NCBI GenBank assembly: GCA_030705745.1 | Contig: JAUZPT010000134.1 | Location: 1 to 7,570, forward strand | Direction of reading: 5' to 3' | Length of the DNA stretch: 7,570 bases | Source: Bacillota bacterium | Lineage (GTDB): Bacteria > Bacillota > Bacilli > Bacillales > Cytobacillaceae | Shown: positions 1-6,704 of the stretch, piece after piece | How the letters are laid out: each line of letters begins with the position of its first letter | Numbering within the stretch: the first letter of the stretch is position 1 | Translations under genes and position numbers: made by a program | Notes under the pieces: generated by a model | Databases searched by the model: none | The model's input: only the letters and a program-made list of their open reading frames with translations | What the model was told of the DNA's origin: nothing

Positions 1-1
1 C

Positions 2-238
2 AATACATACGGAGTGATGACTGAAAATGGCATCCTGATCGATTTGCCTCTCACCCATCAAGAATTGGCTAACCTGACGTACGGTACAAGGGAAGTGATC
101 CAAAGAGCTCTTATGGAATTACGTGAAAAAGATATTCTTTCCTATGATCACCAAAGGTTCACCATCAAAAGTTTGCGCTATTTGAAAGAAACGGTCGATT
201 GCCAAAATTGCTCCTACGAAATTTGTGGATTGAACTAA
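2..238 (+). CDS. fnr: Crp/Fnr-family transcriptional regulator, C-terminal part (5' end outside the window)
   Basis: The reading frame is open from the left edge, so only the last 78 or so residues of the protein are visible and its true start lies outside. The visible part is a winged-helix DNA-binding domain of Crp/Fnr type: an LTHQELANLTYGTREVIQRAL stretch forms the helix-turn-helix, followed by a wing (REKDILSYDHQRFTI). The tail reads CQNCSYEIC, a CX2CX4C pattern. Bacillus Fnr differs from the E. coli protein in carrying its iron-sulfur cysteines at the C-terminus with this spacing, so an oxygen-sensing Fnr-like activator is the best inference. The effector domain is not visible, and a paralogue of Fnr is equally possible. 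No plus-strand terminator with a T-run follows the stop codon; the nearby hairpin better fits the opposing gene. Confidence 0.7.
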   Translation, partial: NTYGVMTENGILIDLPLTHQELANLTYGTREVIQRALMELREKDILSYDHQRFTIKSLRYLKETVDCQNCSYEICGLN

Positions 239-246
239 TCATTTAT

Positions 247-289
247 CTTTTCAAAACAGAGGCTGACTCAAAAGCAAAGGGTCAGCCTC
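247..289 (-). terminator. Intrinsic terminator of the DUF456 gene
   Basis: GAGGCTGAC at 259-267 pairs with GTCAGCCTC at 281-289; a G-T and a C-G pair extend the stem inward to 11 bp around an A-rich loop. Read on the minus strand, the stem is followed by a T-rich stretch (TGTTTTG), placing it just downstream of the DUF456 stop codon. The plus side lacks a T-run, so it probably works mainly for the minus-strand gene, although it could also reduce read-through from the Fnr-like gene. Confidence 0.75.
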
Positions 290-309
290 CTAGCAGTGAT
301 TAACCATTT

Positions 310-792
310 CTACAAAACGGCATAAAAGAAGTACATTACCATTAAAATTTGGATAATTGCTTTTGTGAAAATACTTGAAATAAAGCCAATTACAGATCCA
401 AAACCAATTTTAATGCATTCTGAAAATCCCCTTCGATGAACTAGGAATTCTGCAGCTATCGCACCGATGAAAGGGCCGATAAGGATACCAAGGAAAGGAA
501 TGACAAATGGACCAACCAAAATTCCGATTGTACTCCCCCACACACCTGCTTTGGAACCTCCATATTTTTTTACCCCTAGCATGTTTGCGATGTAATCTGC
601 TCCAAACAATAAAATAACGAAAAAGCCTTGAATCAACCAAAAGTACAAACTAAAGGGCTTGAATGAAAAGAGTAGTCCGTACAATAAAAAACCTGCCAAC
701 AGCACTAACACGCTCGGAATAATAGGATACACCAATCCGATAAATGCAACTACAAACAGTAAAACGATCAAAAACCAGTAAAATATCTCCAT
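310..792 (-). CDS. yqgC: DUF456 family integral membrane protein (YqgC-like)
   Basis: A 160-residue, very hydrophobic protein with the glycine-rich layout of the DUF456 family. Membrane segments are visible at about residues 5-42 (probably two helices joined at the YPIIPS turn), 48-65, 88-115 (glycine and proline rich, ILVGPFVIPFLGILIGPFIGA) and 130-158. The short polar loop ADYIANMLGVKKYGGSKAG at about 65-83 is the most family-like stretch. The function of DUF456 proteins is not known to me, and none is inferred. The start ATG at 792 is preceded by GAGAGGGG at short spacing, with AGGAGG further upstream. The gene diverges from yqgB, which is adjacent to yqgC in B. subtilis as well, supporting the name. 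It appears to be a single-gene unit ending at its own terminator. Confidence 0.85.
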   Translation of the reverse strand: MEIFYWFLIVLLFVVAFIGLVYPIIPSVLVLLAGFLLYGLLFSFKPFSLYFWLIQGFFVILLFGADYIANMLGVKKYGGSKAGVWGSTIGILVGPFVIPFLGILIGPFIGAIAAEFLVHRRGFSECIKIGFGSVIGFISSIFTKAIIQILMVMYFFYAVL

Positions 793-845
793 TTAACCCC
801 TCTCTTTCCTCCTATATTTTACCCGTTCAATAGATTTGAAACTCC

Positions 846-851
846 ATTATA
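846..851 (-). promoter_or_regulatory. Possible -10 element for the DUF456 gene
   Basis: A perfect TATAAT reads on the minus strand 54 bases upstream of the DUF456 start. No good -35 hexamer lies 16-18 bases further upstream, so this is only a candidate. Confidence 0.25.
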
Positions 852-903
852 TTTCTAATCTAACAAGTATTCGCTGTTTTTCCCCATATTGCCTTCATAG
901 TTC

Positions 904-932
904 TTGTATATACAAAGTGACAAAGCTAAAAT
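904..932 (+). promoter_or_regulatory. SigA-type promoter of yqgB
   Basis: TTGTAT at 904-909 and TAAAAT at 927-932 are separated by exactly 17 bases, a good housekeeping promoter. It lies about 30 bases upstream of the yqgB start codon. An AAGGGTG ribosome binding site at 951-957 sits 7 bases before the ATG. Confidence 0.6.
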
Positions 933-964
933 AGAAAGGTGAATCTGATTAAGGGTGTGGTTGC

Positions 965-1741
965 ATGAATCTTTTTAAACAATTTTTTAAAAGTCTATAT
1001 TCTCCAAAAGATATAGCGCTCTTTCGCTTTCAAGGTATTGGAAAAACAATCGGATATGTTTTTTTACTTACATTGCTTTCTGTACTCCCAACCATTTATT
1101 TTTTTGGCACGACATTAAAGTCAGGAATTGAAACAGCACGTCCAGTCATACAAAATGAATTTCCATCTTTCAAAATTTCAGATGGACAATTAAAGACAAA
1201 TAGCAATGTCCCTATTACTGTAAATAAAAATAATTTCACGATTATTATTGATTCAACAGGTGCTGTTAGTCAAACAGAACTTTCAGATAGAAAGGATACT
1301 CTCGCATTCTTAAAGAACAAATTTGTTATAAGCGGCGGAGGAAGAATCCAAGCTTACCCATATTCCATGCTTAATCAAGTAAAAGTATCGAATAAACAGC
1401 TGCTCGATTTTATCGATGGAATTGAAAATAATATAACTACGATCATTTCGGTGATTTCAGTATTTATTTTTTTATTTGCTTGTGCAGCAAGCTTTGTGGA
1501 GGTTTCAGTATTAGCAGTAATCGGACTATTTCTAAGAAACCTTACCGGAAAGAAGCTAAACTACAGCCAATTATGGCGCATGGCAGCTTACAGCGAAACT
1601 TTACCAACCGTTTTCTTTACCATTATGGCCGTGCTTCAAACGAAAGTGCAAAACGAAGTGCTGATTAATTGGTTCGTAGCAGCAGTCGTTTTATTGCTTT
1701 CCATCAAGGAAATTCCCAAACCTAAAAATAAACTTGATTAA
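965..1741 (+). CDS. yqgB: DUF1189 family membrane protein (YqgB-like)
   Basis: A 258-residue protein matching the DUF1189 pattern. It has a short N-terminal cytoplasmic stretch with the typical opening (FFKSLYSPKDIALFRFQGIGKTI), then a first membrane helix at about 28-50. A polar domain of about 100 residues (about 51-152), presumably extracytoplasmic, follows. Three more hydrophobic segments lie at about 157-190, 212-226 and 234-247, and the lysine-rich tail ends KPKNKLD. The biochemical role of the family is unknown to me; in B. subtilis the gene is neighbour to yqgC and yqfZ, as here. It has its own SigA-like promoter, and its stop codon overlaps the start of a terminator hairpin, so it is probably monocistronic. 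Confidence 0.85.
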   Translation: MNLFKQFFKSLYSPKDIALFRFQGIGKTIGYVFLLTLLSVLPTIYFFGTTLKSGIETARPVIQNEFPSFKISDGQLKTNSNVPITVNKNNFTIIIDSTGAVSQTELSDRKDTLAFLKNKFVISGGGRIQAYPYSMLNQVKVSNKQLLDFIDGIENNITTIISVISVFIFLFACAASFVEVSVLAVIGLFLRNLTGKKLNYSQLWRMAAYSETLPTVFFTIMAVLQTKVQNEVLINWFVAAVVLLLSIKEIPKPKNKLD

Positions 1742-1764
1742 CGCGTTCCAGGACGCGTTTTTTT
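1740..1764 (+). terminator. Intrinsic terminator of yqgB
   Basis: AACGCGT (1740-1746) pairs with ACGCGTT (1753-1759) around a 6-base loop, followed by a T-run (1758-1764). The 5' arm begins inside the yqgB stop codon, so the hairpin starts immediately at the end of translation. Confidence 0.8.
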
Positions 1765-1826
1765 GTTCTATAAAAACATGGACAAGCATATTTATGTAAA
1801 AATTCTCCTCAACGGAGGCTTGTCCT

Positions 1827-2177
1827 ATGAAAAAACTAATTGGATTTCTTTTTTCCATCTTGTGTATATACGTTATTTATTTTGACTTGACCCAAGGAAC
1901 GCTTACTGATGGATCTGAAAGCAGGACTGCAACTGCTCCTGCTACTCAAGCATCTACGGGAATTGCTCGAACAGATTCTAAAACACCTGCATTTAAAGTA
2001 AAAGTAGCGCCGGGTGACACGGTTTTAACAATTATTGAACATCAACTAAATCGCCAAATTCCAGTGTCAATCGATGAAATCATAACTGATTTCTCTGCCT
2101 TGAATCCCGGTATAAGCCCTCAGAAAATTCAGATTGGTAAAGTGTATCGCTTTCCTGATTATTCAAACAGAAAGTAG
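1827..2177 (+). CDS. yqfZ: Membrane-anchored LysM-domain protein (YqfZ-like)
   Basis: A 116-residue protein. Residues 1-20 (MKKLIGFLFSILCIYVIYF) form a signal anchor or uncleaved signal peptide. A linker rich in Thr, Ala and Ser (about 25-55) leads to a C-terminal LysM-like domain at about 57-109, containing the family-like VAPGDTVLTI opening, an ALNPG motif and the closing IQIGKVYRFP. LysM domains bind peptidoglycan-type glycans, so the protein probably sits outside the membrane and contacts the wall or the spore cortex. The GGAGG at 1814-1818, 8 bases before the ATG, fixes the start. In B. subtilis the homologue is, to my recollection, expressed during sporulation; the DNA here does not prove that. 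No clear terminator follows, so read-through into ispG is possible. Confidence 0.85.
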   Translation: MKKLIGFLFSILCIYVIYFDLTQGTLTDGSESRTATAPATQASTGIARTDSKTPAFKVKVAPGDTVLTIIEHQLNRQIPVSIDEIITDFSALNPGISPQKIQIGKVYRFPDYSNRK

Positions 2178-2245
2178 TCAAATGAATAGATCTCTCAAAA
2201 TAGGGTAAATAAGGAAATAACACAATTCATTCCGGGTTGTTCTCC

Positions 2246-2275
2246 TTGTCAAGATCCCTCGCGTACTGATAAAAT
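2246..2275 (+). promoter_or_regulatory. SigA-type promoter of ispG
   Basis: TTGTCA at 2246-2251 and TAAAAT at 2270-2275 are 18 bases apart. This would give a leader of about 55 bases ahead of the ispG start. The rest of the 160-base gap between yqfZ and ispG shows no convincing hairpin or riboswitch. Confidence 0.5.
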
Positions 2276-2337
2276 AATCTCGTATTGATATTTAATTTTT
2301 TATTCGAATTCTATTTATTAGAAGGAGCGAATTACCT

Positions 2338-3444
2338 TTGAATGAAATTATACATCGTAGCCAAACCCGTCCAATAAAAGTGGGAAATTTAACGATTGGC
2401 GGAAGCAATGAGTTATTTATACAAAGCATGACAACCACAAAGACGCATGATGTGGAAGCTACAGTCGCTGAAATTCTTCGATTGGAAGAAGCCGGTTGTC
2501 AAATCGTCCGTGTTGCTTGTCCTGACGAGCGTGCAGCAGATGCCATATCAGAAATCAAAAAACGAATTAATATCCCTCTCGTGGTAGACATCCATTTTGA
2601 TTACAAGCTTGCTTTAAAAGCAATTGCAGGCGGAGCAGACAAAATTCGGATTAACCCAGGAAATATAGGAAAACGCGAAAAAGTCGAAGCGGTCGTCAAG
2701 GCGGCAAAAGAAAAAGGTATACCTATTCGCATTGGTGTCAATGCCGGCTCACTCGAAAAAAGGATCCTTGAAAAATATGGTTATCCCACAGCGGATGGAA
2801 TGGTAGAAAGCGCACTTCACCATATAAAGATTTTGGAAGACCTTGATTTCCATGACATCATTGTATCGATGAAGGCTTCCGACGTGAATCTTGCTATTGA
2901 AGCCTATGAAAAAGCATCTAAAGCATTTGATTACCCTCTTCATCTTGGAATAACGGAGTCGGGAACGCTTTACGCAGGCACAATAAAAAGTGCCGCAGGA
3001 CTTGGGGCCATCATTAGCAAGGGCATTGGAAATACACTTCGCATTTCTTTGAGTGCAGATCCTGTTGAAGAGGTTAAAGTCGCAAGAGAATTATTAAAAG
3101 TTTTTGGTCTTTCTTCCAATGCAGCGACACTCATTTCATGCCCGACATGCGGAAGGATAGAAATTGACCTAATCAGCATCGCAAATGAAATCGAAGACTA
3201 CATTCAAAAAATCAAAGCACCGATAAAGGTGGCAGTTCTTGGCTGTGCTGTTAATGGCCCTGGTGAGGCAAGAGAAGCCGATATCGGCATAGCAGGTGCT
3301 CGTGGAGAAGGATTGTTATTCCGTAAAGGAGAGATTGTCCGTAAAGTGCCTGAGAATGAGTTGGTCGAAGAATTAAAAAAGGAAATTGACCAAATTGCTG
3401 AAGAATACTTTCAAAAAAAAGCAGCTGAGGAATTAAACGTTTAA
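2338..3444 (+). CDS. ispG: 4-hydroxy-3-methylbut-2-en-1-yl diphosphate synthase (IspG/GcpE)
   Basis: Cytoplasmic iron-sulfur enzyme of the MEP isoprenoid pathway. It converts 2-C-methyl-D-erythritol 2,4-cyclodiphosphate to HMBPP, the substrate of IspH. The 368-residue product has the usual length of the two-domain bacterial form. The N-terminal TIM barrel (to about 260) contains [28 protein letters not shown] and GITESGT. The C-terminal domain carries the [4Fe-4S] ligands C268 and C271 (SCPTCGR), C303 and E310 (GCAVNGPGE). The start is a TTG preceded by GAAGGAG at 2321-2327 with a 10-base gap; the N-terminus [21 protein letters not shown] then aligns with what I recall of the B. subtilis protein, so TTG is preferred. 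A cysteine at position 61 (VACPDE) stands where I remember valine in B. subtilis. Confidence 0.97.
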   Translation: MNEIIHRSQTRPIKVGNLTIGGSNELFIQSMTTTKTHDVEATVAEILRLEEAGCQIVRVACPDERAADAISEIKKRINIPLVVDIHFDYKLALKAIAGGADKIRINPGNIGKREKVEAVVKAAKEKGIPIRIGVNAGSLEKRILEKYGYPTADGMVESALHHIKILEDLDFHDIIVSMKASDVNLAIEAYEKASKAFDYPLHLGITESGTLYAGTIKSAAGLGAIISKGIGNTLRISLSADPVEEVKVARELLKVFGLSSNAATLISCPTCGRIEIDLISIANEIEDYIQKIKAPIKVAVLGCAVNGPGEAREADIGIAGARGEGLLFRKGEIVRKVPENELVEELKKEIDQIAEEYFQKKAAEELNV

Positions 3445-3458
3445 TAGTGATCAAATTA

Positions 3459-3493
3459 AAGAAGGGCCGGCAAAATGCCGTGCCCTTCTTTTT
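3459..3493 (+). terminator. Intrinsic terminator of ispG, possibly shared with yqfX
   Basis: AAGAAGGGC plus CGGCA (3459-3472) pairs with TGCCG plus GCCCTTCTT (3476-3490). That gives 14 bp with a single unpaired T at 3481 and an AAA loop, followed by a T-run (3489-3493). Read on the minus strand the stem is followed by CTTCTTTAATTT, so it can also end the convergent yqfX transcript. Confidence 0.85.
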
Positions 3494-3514
3494 GCCCCTA
3501 TGTCTAGAAACGCG

Positions 3515-3868
3515 TCAAAAAAACGGGAGGATGAACATGCCTATGATAATTGATATCGTTCCAATCCCAATTGCCCAGGAGCCTAAAGAAATCGCTCCTC
3601 TTCGTCGGGCAATAAACCCTAAGATCACTCCGGTTACACCAAATAAAATTGGCATTACAAACAGAGATAAAATCGATAGAGCAAGAGCAACGGAACCGAT
3701 TCCGGCACCGCCTGATTCCCTTTCCCTTTCCTCAACCAAACCCCTTCTTCGGTCATAAGTCACAGGAACGGCAAGCTCTGCTGCTGTTTCTTCCCTATAA
3801 TCCGAAGATTCGACTGGGGCATGGCGGCGAAGATCACGCACGATAAAGCCTTTATCCTGATCTGCCAT
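3515..3868 (-). CDS. yqfX: Small membrane protein, YqfX-like (DUF4190-like C-terminal half)
   Basis: A 117-residue protein with two clearly different halves. Residues 1-52 are hydrophilic and highly charged (several RR, EE and ERERE clusters). Residues 54-117 are two glycine-rich membrane helices at about 57-85 and 92-117, separated by an ARRRGA cytoplasmic-type loop. The helical half (ALALSILSLF, GVTGVILGFIARR, ISLGSWAIGIG) resembles DUF4190-type two-helix proteins. The position between ispG and yqfW matches B. subtilis yqfX, which I recall as forespore-expressed; no good forespore promoter was found here. GAGGG lies 6 bases upstream of the ATG. The role is unknown. The gene converges on ispG and diverges from yqfW. 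Confidence 0.8.
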   Translation of the reverse strand: MADQDKGFIVRDLRRHAPVESSDYREETAAELAVPVTYDRRRGLVEERERESGGAGIGSVALALSILSLFVMPILFGVTGVILGFIARRRGAISLGSWAIGIGTISIIIGMFILPFF

Positions 3869-3955
3869 CTAAATCCCTCGCTTTCATTTATAGGAGCTTT
3901 TTTATTGTTTGCATTCAGACCATTTTTAAAAATGTTAATGTTTGACTGTGTCGAT

Positions 3956-3984
3956 TTTGTATCTTTTTCGATAAATAATATCAA
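3956..3984 (-). promoter_or_regulatory. Candidate SigA-type promoter of yqfX
   Basis: On the minus strand TTGATA (3984-3979) and TACAAA (3961-3956) are 17 bases apart, giving a leader of about 80 bases before yqfX. The -10 hexamer matches only 4 of 6 positions and the region is very AT-rich, so chance matches are likely. Confidence 0.3.
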
Positions 3985-4002
3985 ATTTCTACAGCCTTTT
4001 GA

Positions 4003-4008
4003 TAAAAT
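4003..4008 (+). promoter_or_regulatory. Candidate -10 element of yqfW
   Basis: TAAAAT lies about 40 bases upstream of the yqfW ATG. The hexamer at the expected -35 position (ATCAAA, 3980-3985) matches the consensus poorly. Confidence 0.3.
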
Positions 4009-4047
4009 AGATGATAAGGGACATTTTTTTGCAAAGGATGGGTGGAT

Positions 4048-4617
4048 ATGAATAAAAGGTTTGGGATTGACATAGACGGCACTGTTACTTGCCCTTCTTC
4101 CATCATCCCCTATATTAATAAAGCGTTTAATATGAAGCTTACTCTAGAGGATATCAATCAATACGATTTAAATCCGTTCGTTAACGTATCAGAAAACGAA
4201 TTCGCTAACTGGTTTATTGAAAATGAACCGATTATATATGCTGGCTCTCCATTAGCGATTGGAGCTGGACCCATTTTAAAAAAGTGGAAAAAAGATCATG
4301 AACTTTTTTTTATAAGTGCGAGAGGACCACATTTGCTTGAGATAACGAAACAATGGTTTTTAAAATGCGGTCTCGGATATGATCATATAGAGCTGATAGG
4401 CACGCATGATAAGGTGGAGACGGCAAAAAAATTCGCTGTTGATGTTTTTTTTGAGGACAAGCACGATAATGCCGTCATGATTCACGAAGAATTAGGTATT
4501 CCCGTCATCCTGTTTGATACTCCGTATAATCAAGAACCAATTCCAGAAGGGGTTATTCGGATTAATAATTGGATAGAAGCCAATGAATGGATTCAGAATT
4601 GGTTAAAGTTAACATAA
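4048..4617 (+). CDS. yqfW: Putative HAD-superfamily 5' nucleotidase (YqfW-like)
   Basis: A 189-residue cytoplasmic protein with all haloacid dehalogenase motifs in order. Motif I is DIDGT, with nucleophile D8 and acid/base D10. Motif II is ISAR with S90, motif III is probably K122 (HDK), and motif IV is FFEDKHDN with D137 and D140 as likely magnesium ligands. The compact cap and spacing fit the 5'(3')-deoxyribonucleotidase-like group in which B. subtilis YqfW is placed, so dephosphorylation of a (deoxy)nucleoside monophosphate is a fair inference, but the substrate cannot be read from sequence. The ATG at 4048 is preferred over an in-frame GTG at 4042: AAAGGA at 4033-4038 is 9 bases from the ATG but only 3 from the GTG, and the protein then begins MNKRFGIDIDGT, the usual family start. 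Confidence 0.88.
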   Translation: MNKRFGIDIDGTVTCPSSIIPYINKAFNMKLTLEDINQYDLNPFVNVSENEFANWFIENEPIIYAGSPLAIGAGPILKKWKKDHELFFISARGPHLLEITKQWFLKCGLGYDHIELIGTHDKVETAKKFAVDVFFEDKHDNAVMIHEELGIPVILFDTPYNQEPIPEGVIRINNWIEANEWIQNWLKLT

Positions 4618-4644
4618 AAAAACTCACCGTTTGGTGAGTTTTTT
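4617..4644. terminator. Bidirectional terminator between yqfW and zur
   Basis: A run of A plus CTCACC (4617-4628) pairs perfectly with GGTGAG plus a run of T (4633-4644) around a GTTT loop. Because the stem has A-runs on one side and T-runs on the other, it terminates on both strands. It starts at the last base of the yqfW stop codon and reaches into the zur stop codon (4643-4645). Confidence 0.9.
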
Positions 4645-5056
4645 ATTGAGTGCAATCCGGGCATCGCCCATAAATTTCGAATTTGTGCCCTGAAATATCG
4701 TAGCCCTGTAAATCATCCCCGAGATCGATCATTGGACATGTACCAATTTCTTTTGATTTTCCACAATCTAGGCAAATAAAATGGTGATGATGATGGTGAT
4801 GGGAACAAGTAAAGCGGAAATGCTTCTCCCCTTCCAATTCCGTCATTTCCAAAATCCCAAGATTGGCAAAAAGAGAAAGATTTCGGTATATCGTATCAAA
4901 GCTTAAGCCCGGATACTGATCCTTAAGCTGCTCAAGTACTTCTTTAGCCGTTAAGTATTTATCGCTTCCTGCAAACAAAAGAAGCATATCTTCCCGTTTG
5001 CCTGTGTACTTAAAGCCATTTTCTTTTAAGTGTTGAAGTGCTTCATTTACTTTCAT
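4643..5056 (-). CDS. zur: Zinc uptake repressor Zur (Fur family)
   Basis: A 137-residue zinc-responsive repressor. With zinc bound it blocks transcription of zinc-uptake genes. The N-terminal winged helix (about 1-80) contains [20 protein letters not shown] and the recognition-helix region [20 protein letters not shown]. The C-terminal dimer and metal domain has the two structural zinc pairs C95-X2-C98 and C132-X2-C135, and H124 in SGHKFEIYG. Between the halves lies an unbroken run of seven histidines (86-92, directly after C84-S85), a stretch that supplies regulatory zinc ligands in the family. The match to B. subtilis Zur (YqfV) is close, e.g. [15 protein letters not shown] and [15 protein letters not shown] ahead of the ATG overlaps the znuB stop codon (TAG), with a 12-base intergenic gap, so it is the third gene of the znuCB-zur operon and likely regulates itself through the upstream Zur box. 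Confidence 0.95.
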   Translation of the reverse strand: MKVNEALQHLKENGFKYTGKREDMLLLFAGSDKYLTAKEVLEQLKDQYPGLSFDTIYRNLSLFANLGILEMTELEGEKHFRFTCSHHHHHHHFICLDCGKSKEIGTCPMIDLGDDLQGYDISGHKFEIYGRCPDCTQ

Positions 5057-5068
5057 TGGAGCGCCTCC

Positions 5069-5914
5069 CTACATTGCCTTTTTGCCGTAGTTGCTTTTTC
5101 TATAAAGAATCGCACCTACCAGGATTGCCACCGAAATCATAACGATAGTTCCCCCAGGTGCAAGGTTTAAATAATACGCTACGGTCAAGCCGCCCAGCAC
5201 TGCAGTCTCCCCGAAAAGAAGCGAAAGAAAAATCGTTTGTTTAAAACCGTTGGCGATGCGAATACTTGCTGCAACTGGAAGAGTCATCAATGACGATACA
5301 AGTAAAATTCCAACCACTCTCATCGAAGCTGCAATGACAAGCGCAACCATAATAATAAAAATAAAATGGATACTTTTGGAGGCCAGTCCCGATGCTTTTG
5401 CATATTCTTCATCAAAAGATAATAAAAATAATTCCTTGTACAATAAAATAATTACTGCAATTACACTGACACTTATGATTAAAATCGTCCATAAATCGGT
5501 TCGGCTGACAGCTGTAACGCTACCGAATAAATAACTGAACAAATCCGTATTAAATCCATCTGCAAGTGAAATAAATATAACTCCGAGGCCAATCCCGCCT
5601 GAAAGTATAATCGGAATCGCCAACTCCTGGTAATGTTTATATACAGCACGAAGCTTTTCAATAAATAATGAGCCTCCGACCGAAAAGGCCATTCCCATGT
5701 AAAGCGGATTTAGACCGTTAAACATCATCAGCCTTTTTTCAAGAAGCAAACTTGCCGCAATGCCAGCAAGAGTAACATGGCTGAGGGCATCTGCAATTAA
5801 TGACAGTCTTCTTACGACGATGAATACGCCCAATAAAGGAGCAATAATTCCAATAAGAATCCCAGTCATAAATGCGTTTTGCAAAAACTCGTATCGAAAT
5901 ATTGCATCAATCAT
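5069..5914 (-). CDS. znuB: Zinc ABC transporter permease (ZnuB/AdcB-like, ABC-3 family)
   Basis: A 281-residue inner membrane permease. It forms the channel of a zinc importer, driven by the ZnuC ATPase and fed by a separate lipoprotein-type binding protein. Family hallmarks are RRLSLIADALSHVTLAG (about 35-51), GGIGLGVIFISLADGFNTDLFSYLFGS (about 106-132), the cytoplasmic DEEYAKASG loop (168-176) that contacts the ATPase, and VVGILLVSSLMTLPVAAS (about 200-217). About eight hydrophobic segments are visible. The ATG overlaps the znuC stop as ATGA, and GGGGGAG lies about 8 bases upstream, so the pair is translationally coupled. Manganese transporters share this fold; zinc is inferred from the co-transcribed Zur and the Zur box. 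Confidence 0.92.
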   Translation of the reverse strand: MIDAIFRYEFLQNAFMTGILIGIIAPLLGVFIVVRRLSLIADALSHVTLAGIAASLLLEKRLMMFNGLNPLYMGMAFSVGGSLFIEKLRAVYKHYQELAIPIILSGGIGLGVIFISLADGFNTDLFSYLFGSVTAVSRTDLWTILIISVSVIAVIILLYKELFLLSFDEEYAKASGLASKSIHFIFIIMVALVIAASMRVVGILLVSSLMTLPVAASIRIANGFKQTIFLSLLFGETAVLGGLTVAYYLNLAPGGTIVMISVAILVGAILYRKSNYGKKAM

Positions 5915-6690
5915 CTTTTTACTCCCCCATGATCGTGATGGTGAGCAAGCAAATGAATGTCATGGCCGTATGCTTCCGATAATCCGCCTTCGCTCAGTTG
6001 TTCAAATTCTTTAGCCGGTCCATGAAAATGCAGGTTCCGATTCAGGCAGGCTATGTGGGTAACTTTATCAGAAATGGTCCCTATGTCATGAGTCACCATC
6101 AACAATGTGATTCCTCTATTTTTATTTAATTCACCGAGCATTTGATAAAACGAGTTCACATTTTGGGCATCGACACCGACTGTTGGCTCGTCTAATATTA
6201 AAAGCTCAGGATCGCTGACAAGTGCTCTTGCGATGAATACCCTTTGCTGCTGCCCTCCAGATAGTTCACCTATATTTTTAGACGAGAGATTTGCCATCCC
6301 GACTGACTCGAGTGCCTTCATCACTTTTACTTTGTCCTTTTTTTTAAAAAACTGGAATAACCCAAGCTTTTTGGTCAGCCCGCTTGCAACGACTTCAAAA
6401 ACGGTTGCCGGAAACCCGGAATTAAATGAATTCGCTTTTTGGGAAACATAGCCGATTTTTTCCCACTCTTTAAAACGGCGAATCTCTTTACCAAATAAAT
6501 ATATTTCACCTTGCTGCGGCTTTAACAAACCGAGAATCAGCTTCATTAACGTCGATTTCCCGGATCCGTTAGGACCGACAACACCCAAAAATGCTTTTTC
6601 CGGAACGGAAAGATTTATATCTTCAAGTACGGTTTCTTTTTCATATCCGTAGGATAATTCTTTTATCTCAATAACTGAACCCGAATTCAT
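5911..6690 (-). CDS. znuC: Zinc ABC transporter ATP-binding protein (ZnuC/AdcC-like)
   Basis: A 259-residue cytoplasmic ATPase that powers zinc import by ZnuB. Motifs in order are Walker A GPNGSGKST (39-47), Q-loop Q84 (YVSQK), the ABC signature LSGGQ (143-147), Walker B LLILDE (163-168) and the switch histidine H201 (VTHD). The C-terminus is histidine-rich (H243, H246, H250-252, H254 in HDIHLLAHHHDHGG), as often seen in zinc-transport ATPases, and could bind metal. I chose the ATG at 6690: on the minus strand AGGTGAT is ideally placed before it. An in-frame GTG at 6699 and ATG at 6696 lie within or at the end of that Shine-Dalgarno and are unlikely. It is the first gene of znuC-znuB-zur. Confidence 0.93.
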   Translation of the reverse strand: MNSGSVIEIKELSYGYEKETVLEDINLSVPEKAFLGVVGPNGSGKSTLMKLILGLLKPQQGEIYLFGKEIRRFKEWEKIGYVSQKANSFNSGFPATVFEVVASGLTKKLGLFQFFKKKDKVKVMKALESVGMANLSSKNIGELSGGQQQRVFIARALVSDPELLILDEPTVGVDAQNVNSFYQMLGELNKNRGITLLMVTHDIGTISDKVTHIACLNRNLHFHGPAKEFEQLSEGGLSEAYGHDIHLLAHHHDHGGVKR

Positions 6691-6694
6691 ACAC

Positions 6695-6701
6695 ATCACC
6701 T
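6695..6701 (-). promoter_or_regulatory. Ribosome binding site that decides the znuC start
   Basis: On the minus strand AGGTGAT matches the 3' part of the 16S complement (GGAGGTGATC). The AGG is 8 bases from the ATG at 6690, the expected spacing. The alternative GTG and ATG codons at 6699 and 6696 overlap the site itself. Confidence 0.65.
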
Positions 6702-6704
6702 GTA

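Noticed and set aside
1768..1795. Possible SigE or SigK sporulation promoter for yqfZ (CATATTTAT at 1787-1795)
   Set aside because: The CATA core is present at a plausible distance, but no -35 element of either sigma factor sits at correct spacing, so the only support is recollection of homologue expression.
2178..2337. Riboswitch or T-box in the leader of ispG
   Set aside because: No substantial stem-loops, terminator/antiterminator pair or conserved motif could be found by eye.
3447..3758. Plus-strand open frame of 103 codons opposite yqfX
   Set aside because: It lies antisense to yqfX, has no good ribosome binding site, begins in the ispG terminator and gives a protein of biased, non-family composition (many Pro, Ile and Arg).
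3887..3917. Possible promoter for yqfX with TATAAA (minus strand, 3892-3887)
   Set aside because: The start site would fall on the ribosome binding site, the -35 region is poor, and it does not fit the SigG consensus at any reasonable spacing.
4778..4802. Artificial histidine tag in zur
   Set aside because: The run is internal, in the family position between the DNA-binding and metal domains, and continues directly into the normal Zur sequence FICLDCG.
5250..5534. Plus-strand open frame of 94 codons inside znuB
   Set aside because: It is antisense to a strongly supported permease gene, has no ribosome binding site, and its Thr/Ile-rich composition is what the complement of a membrane protein gene gives.
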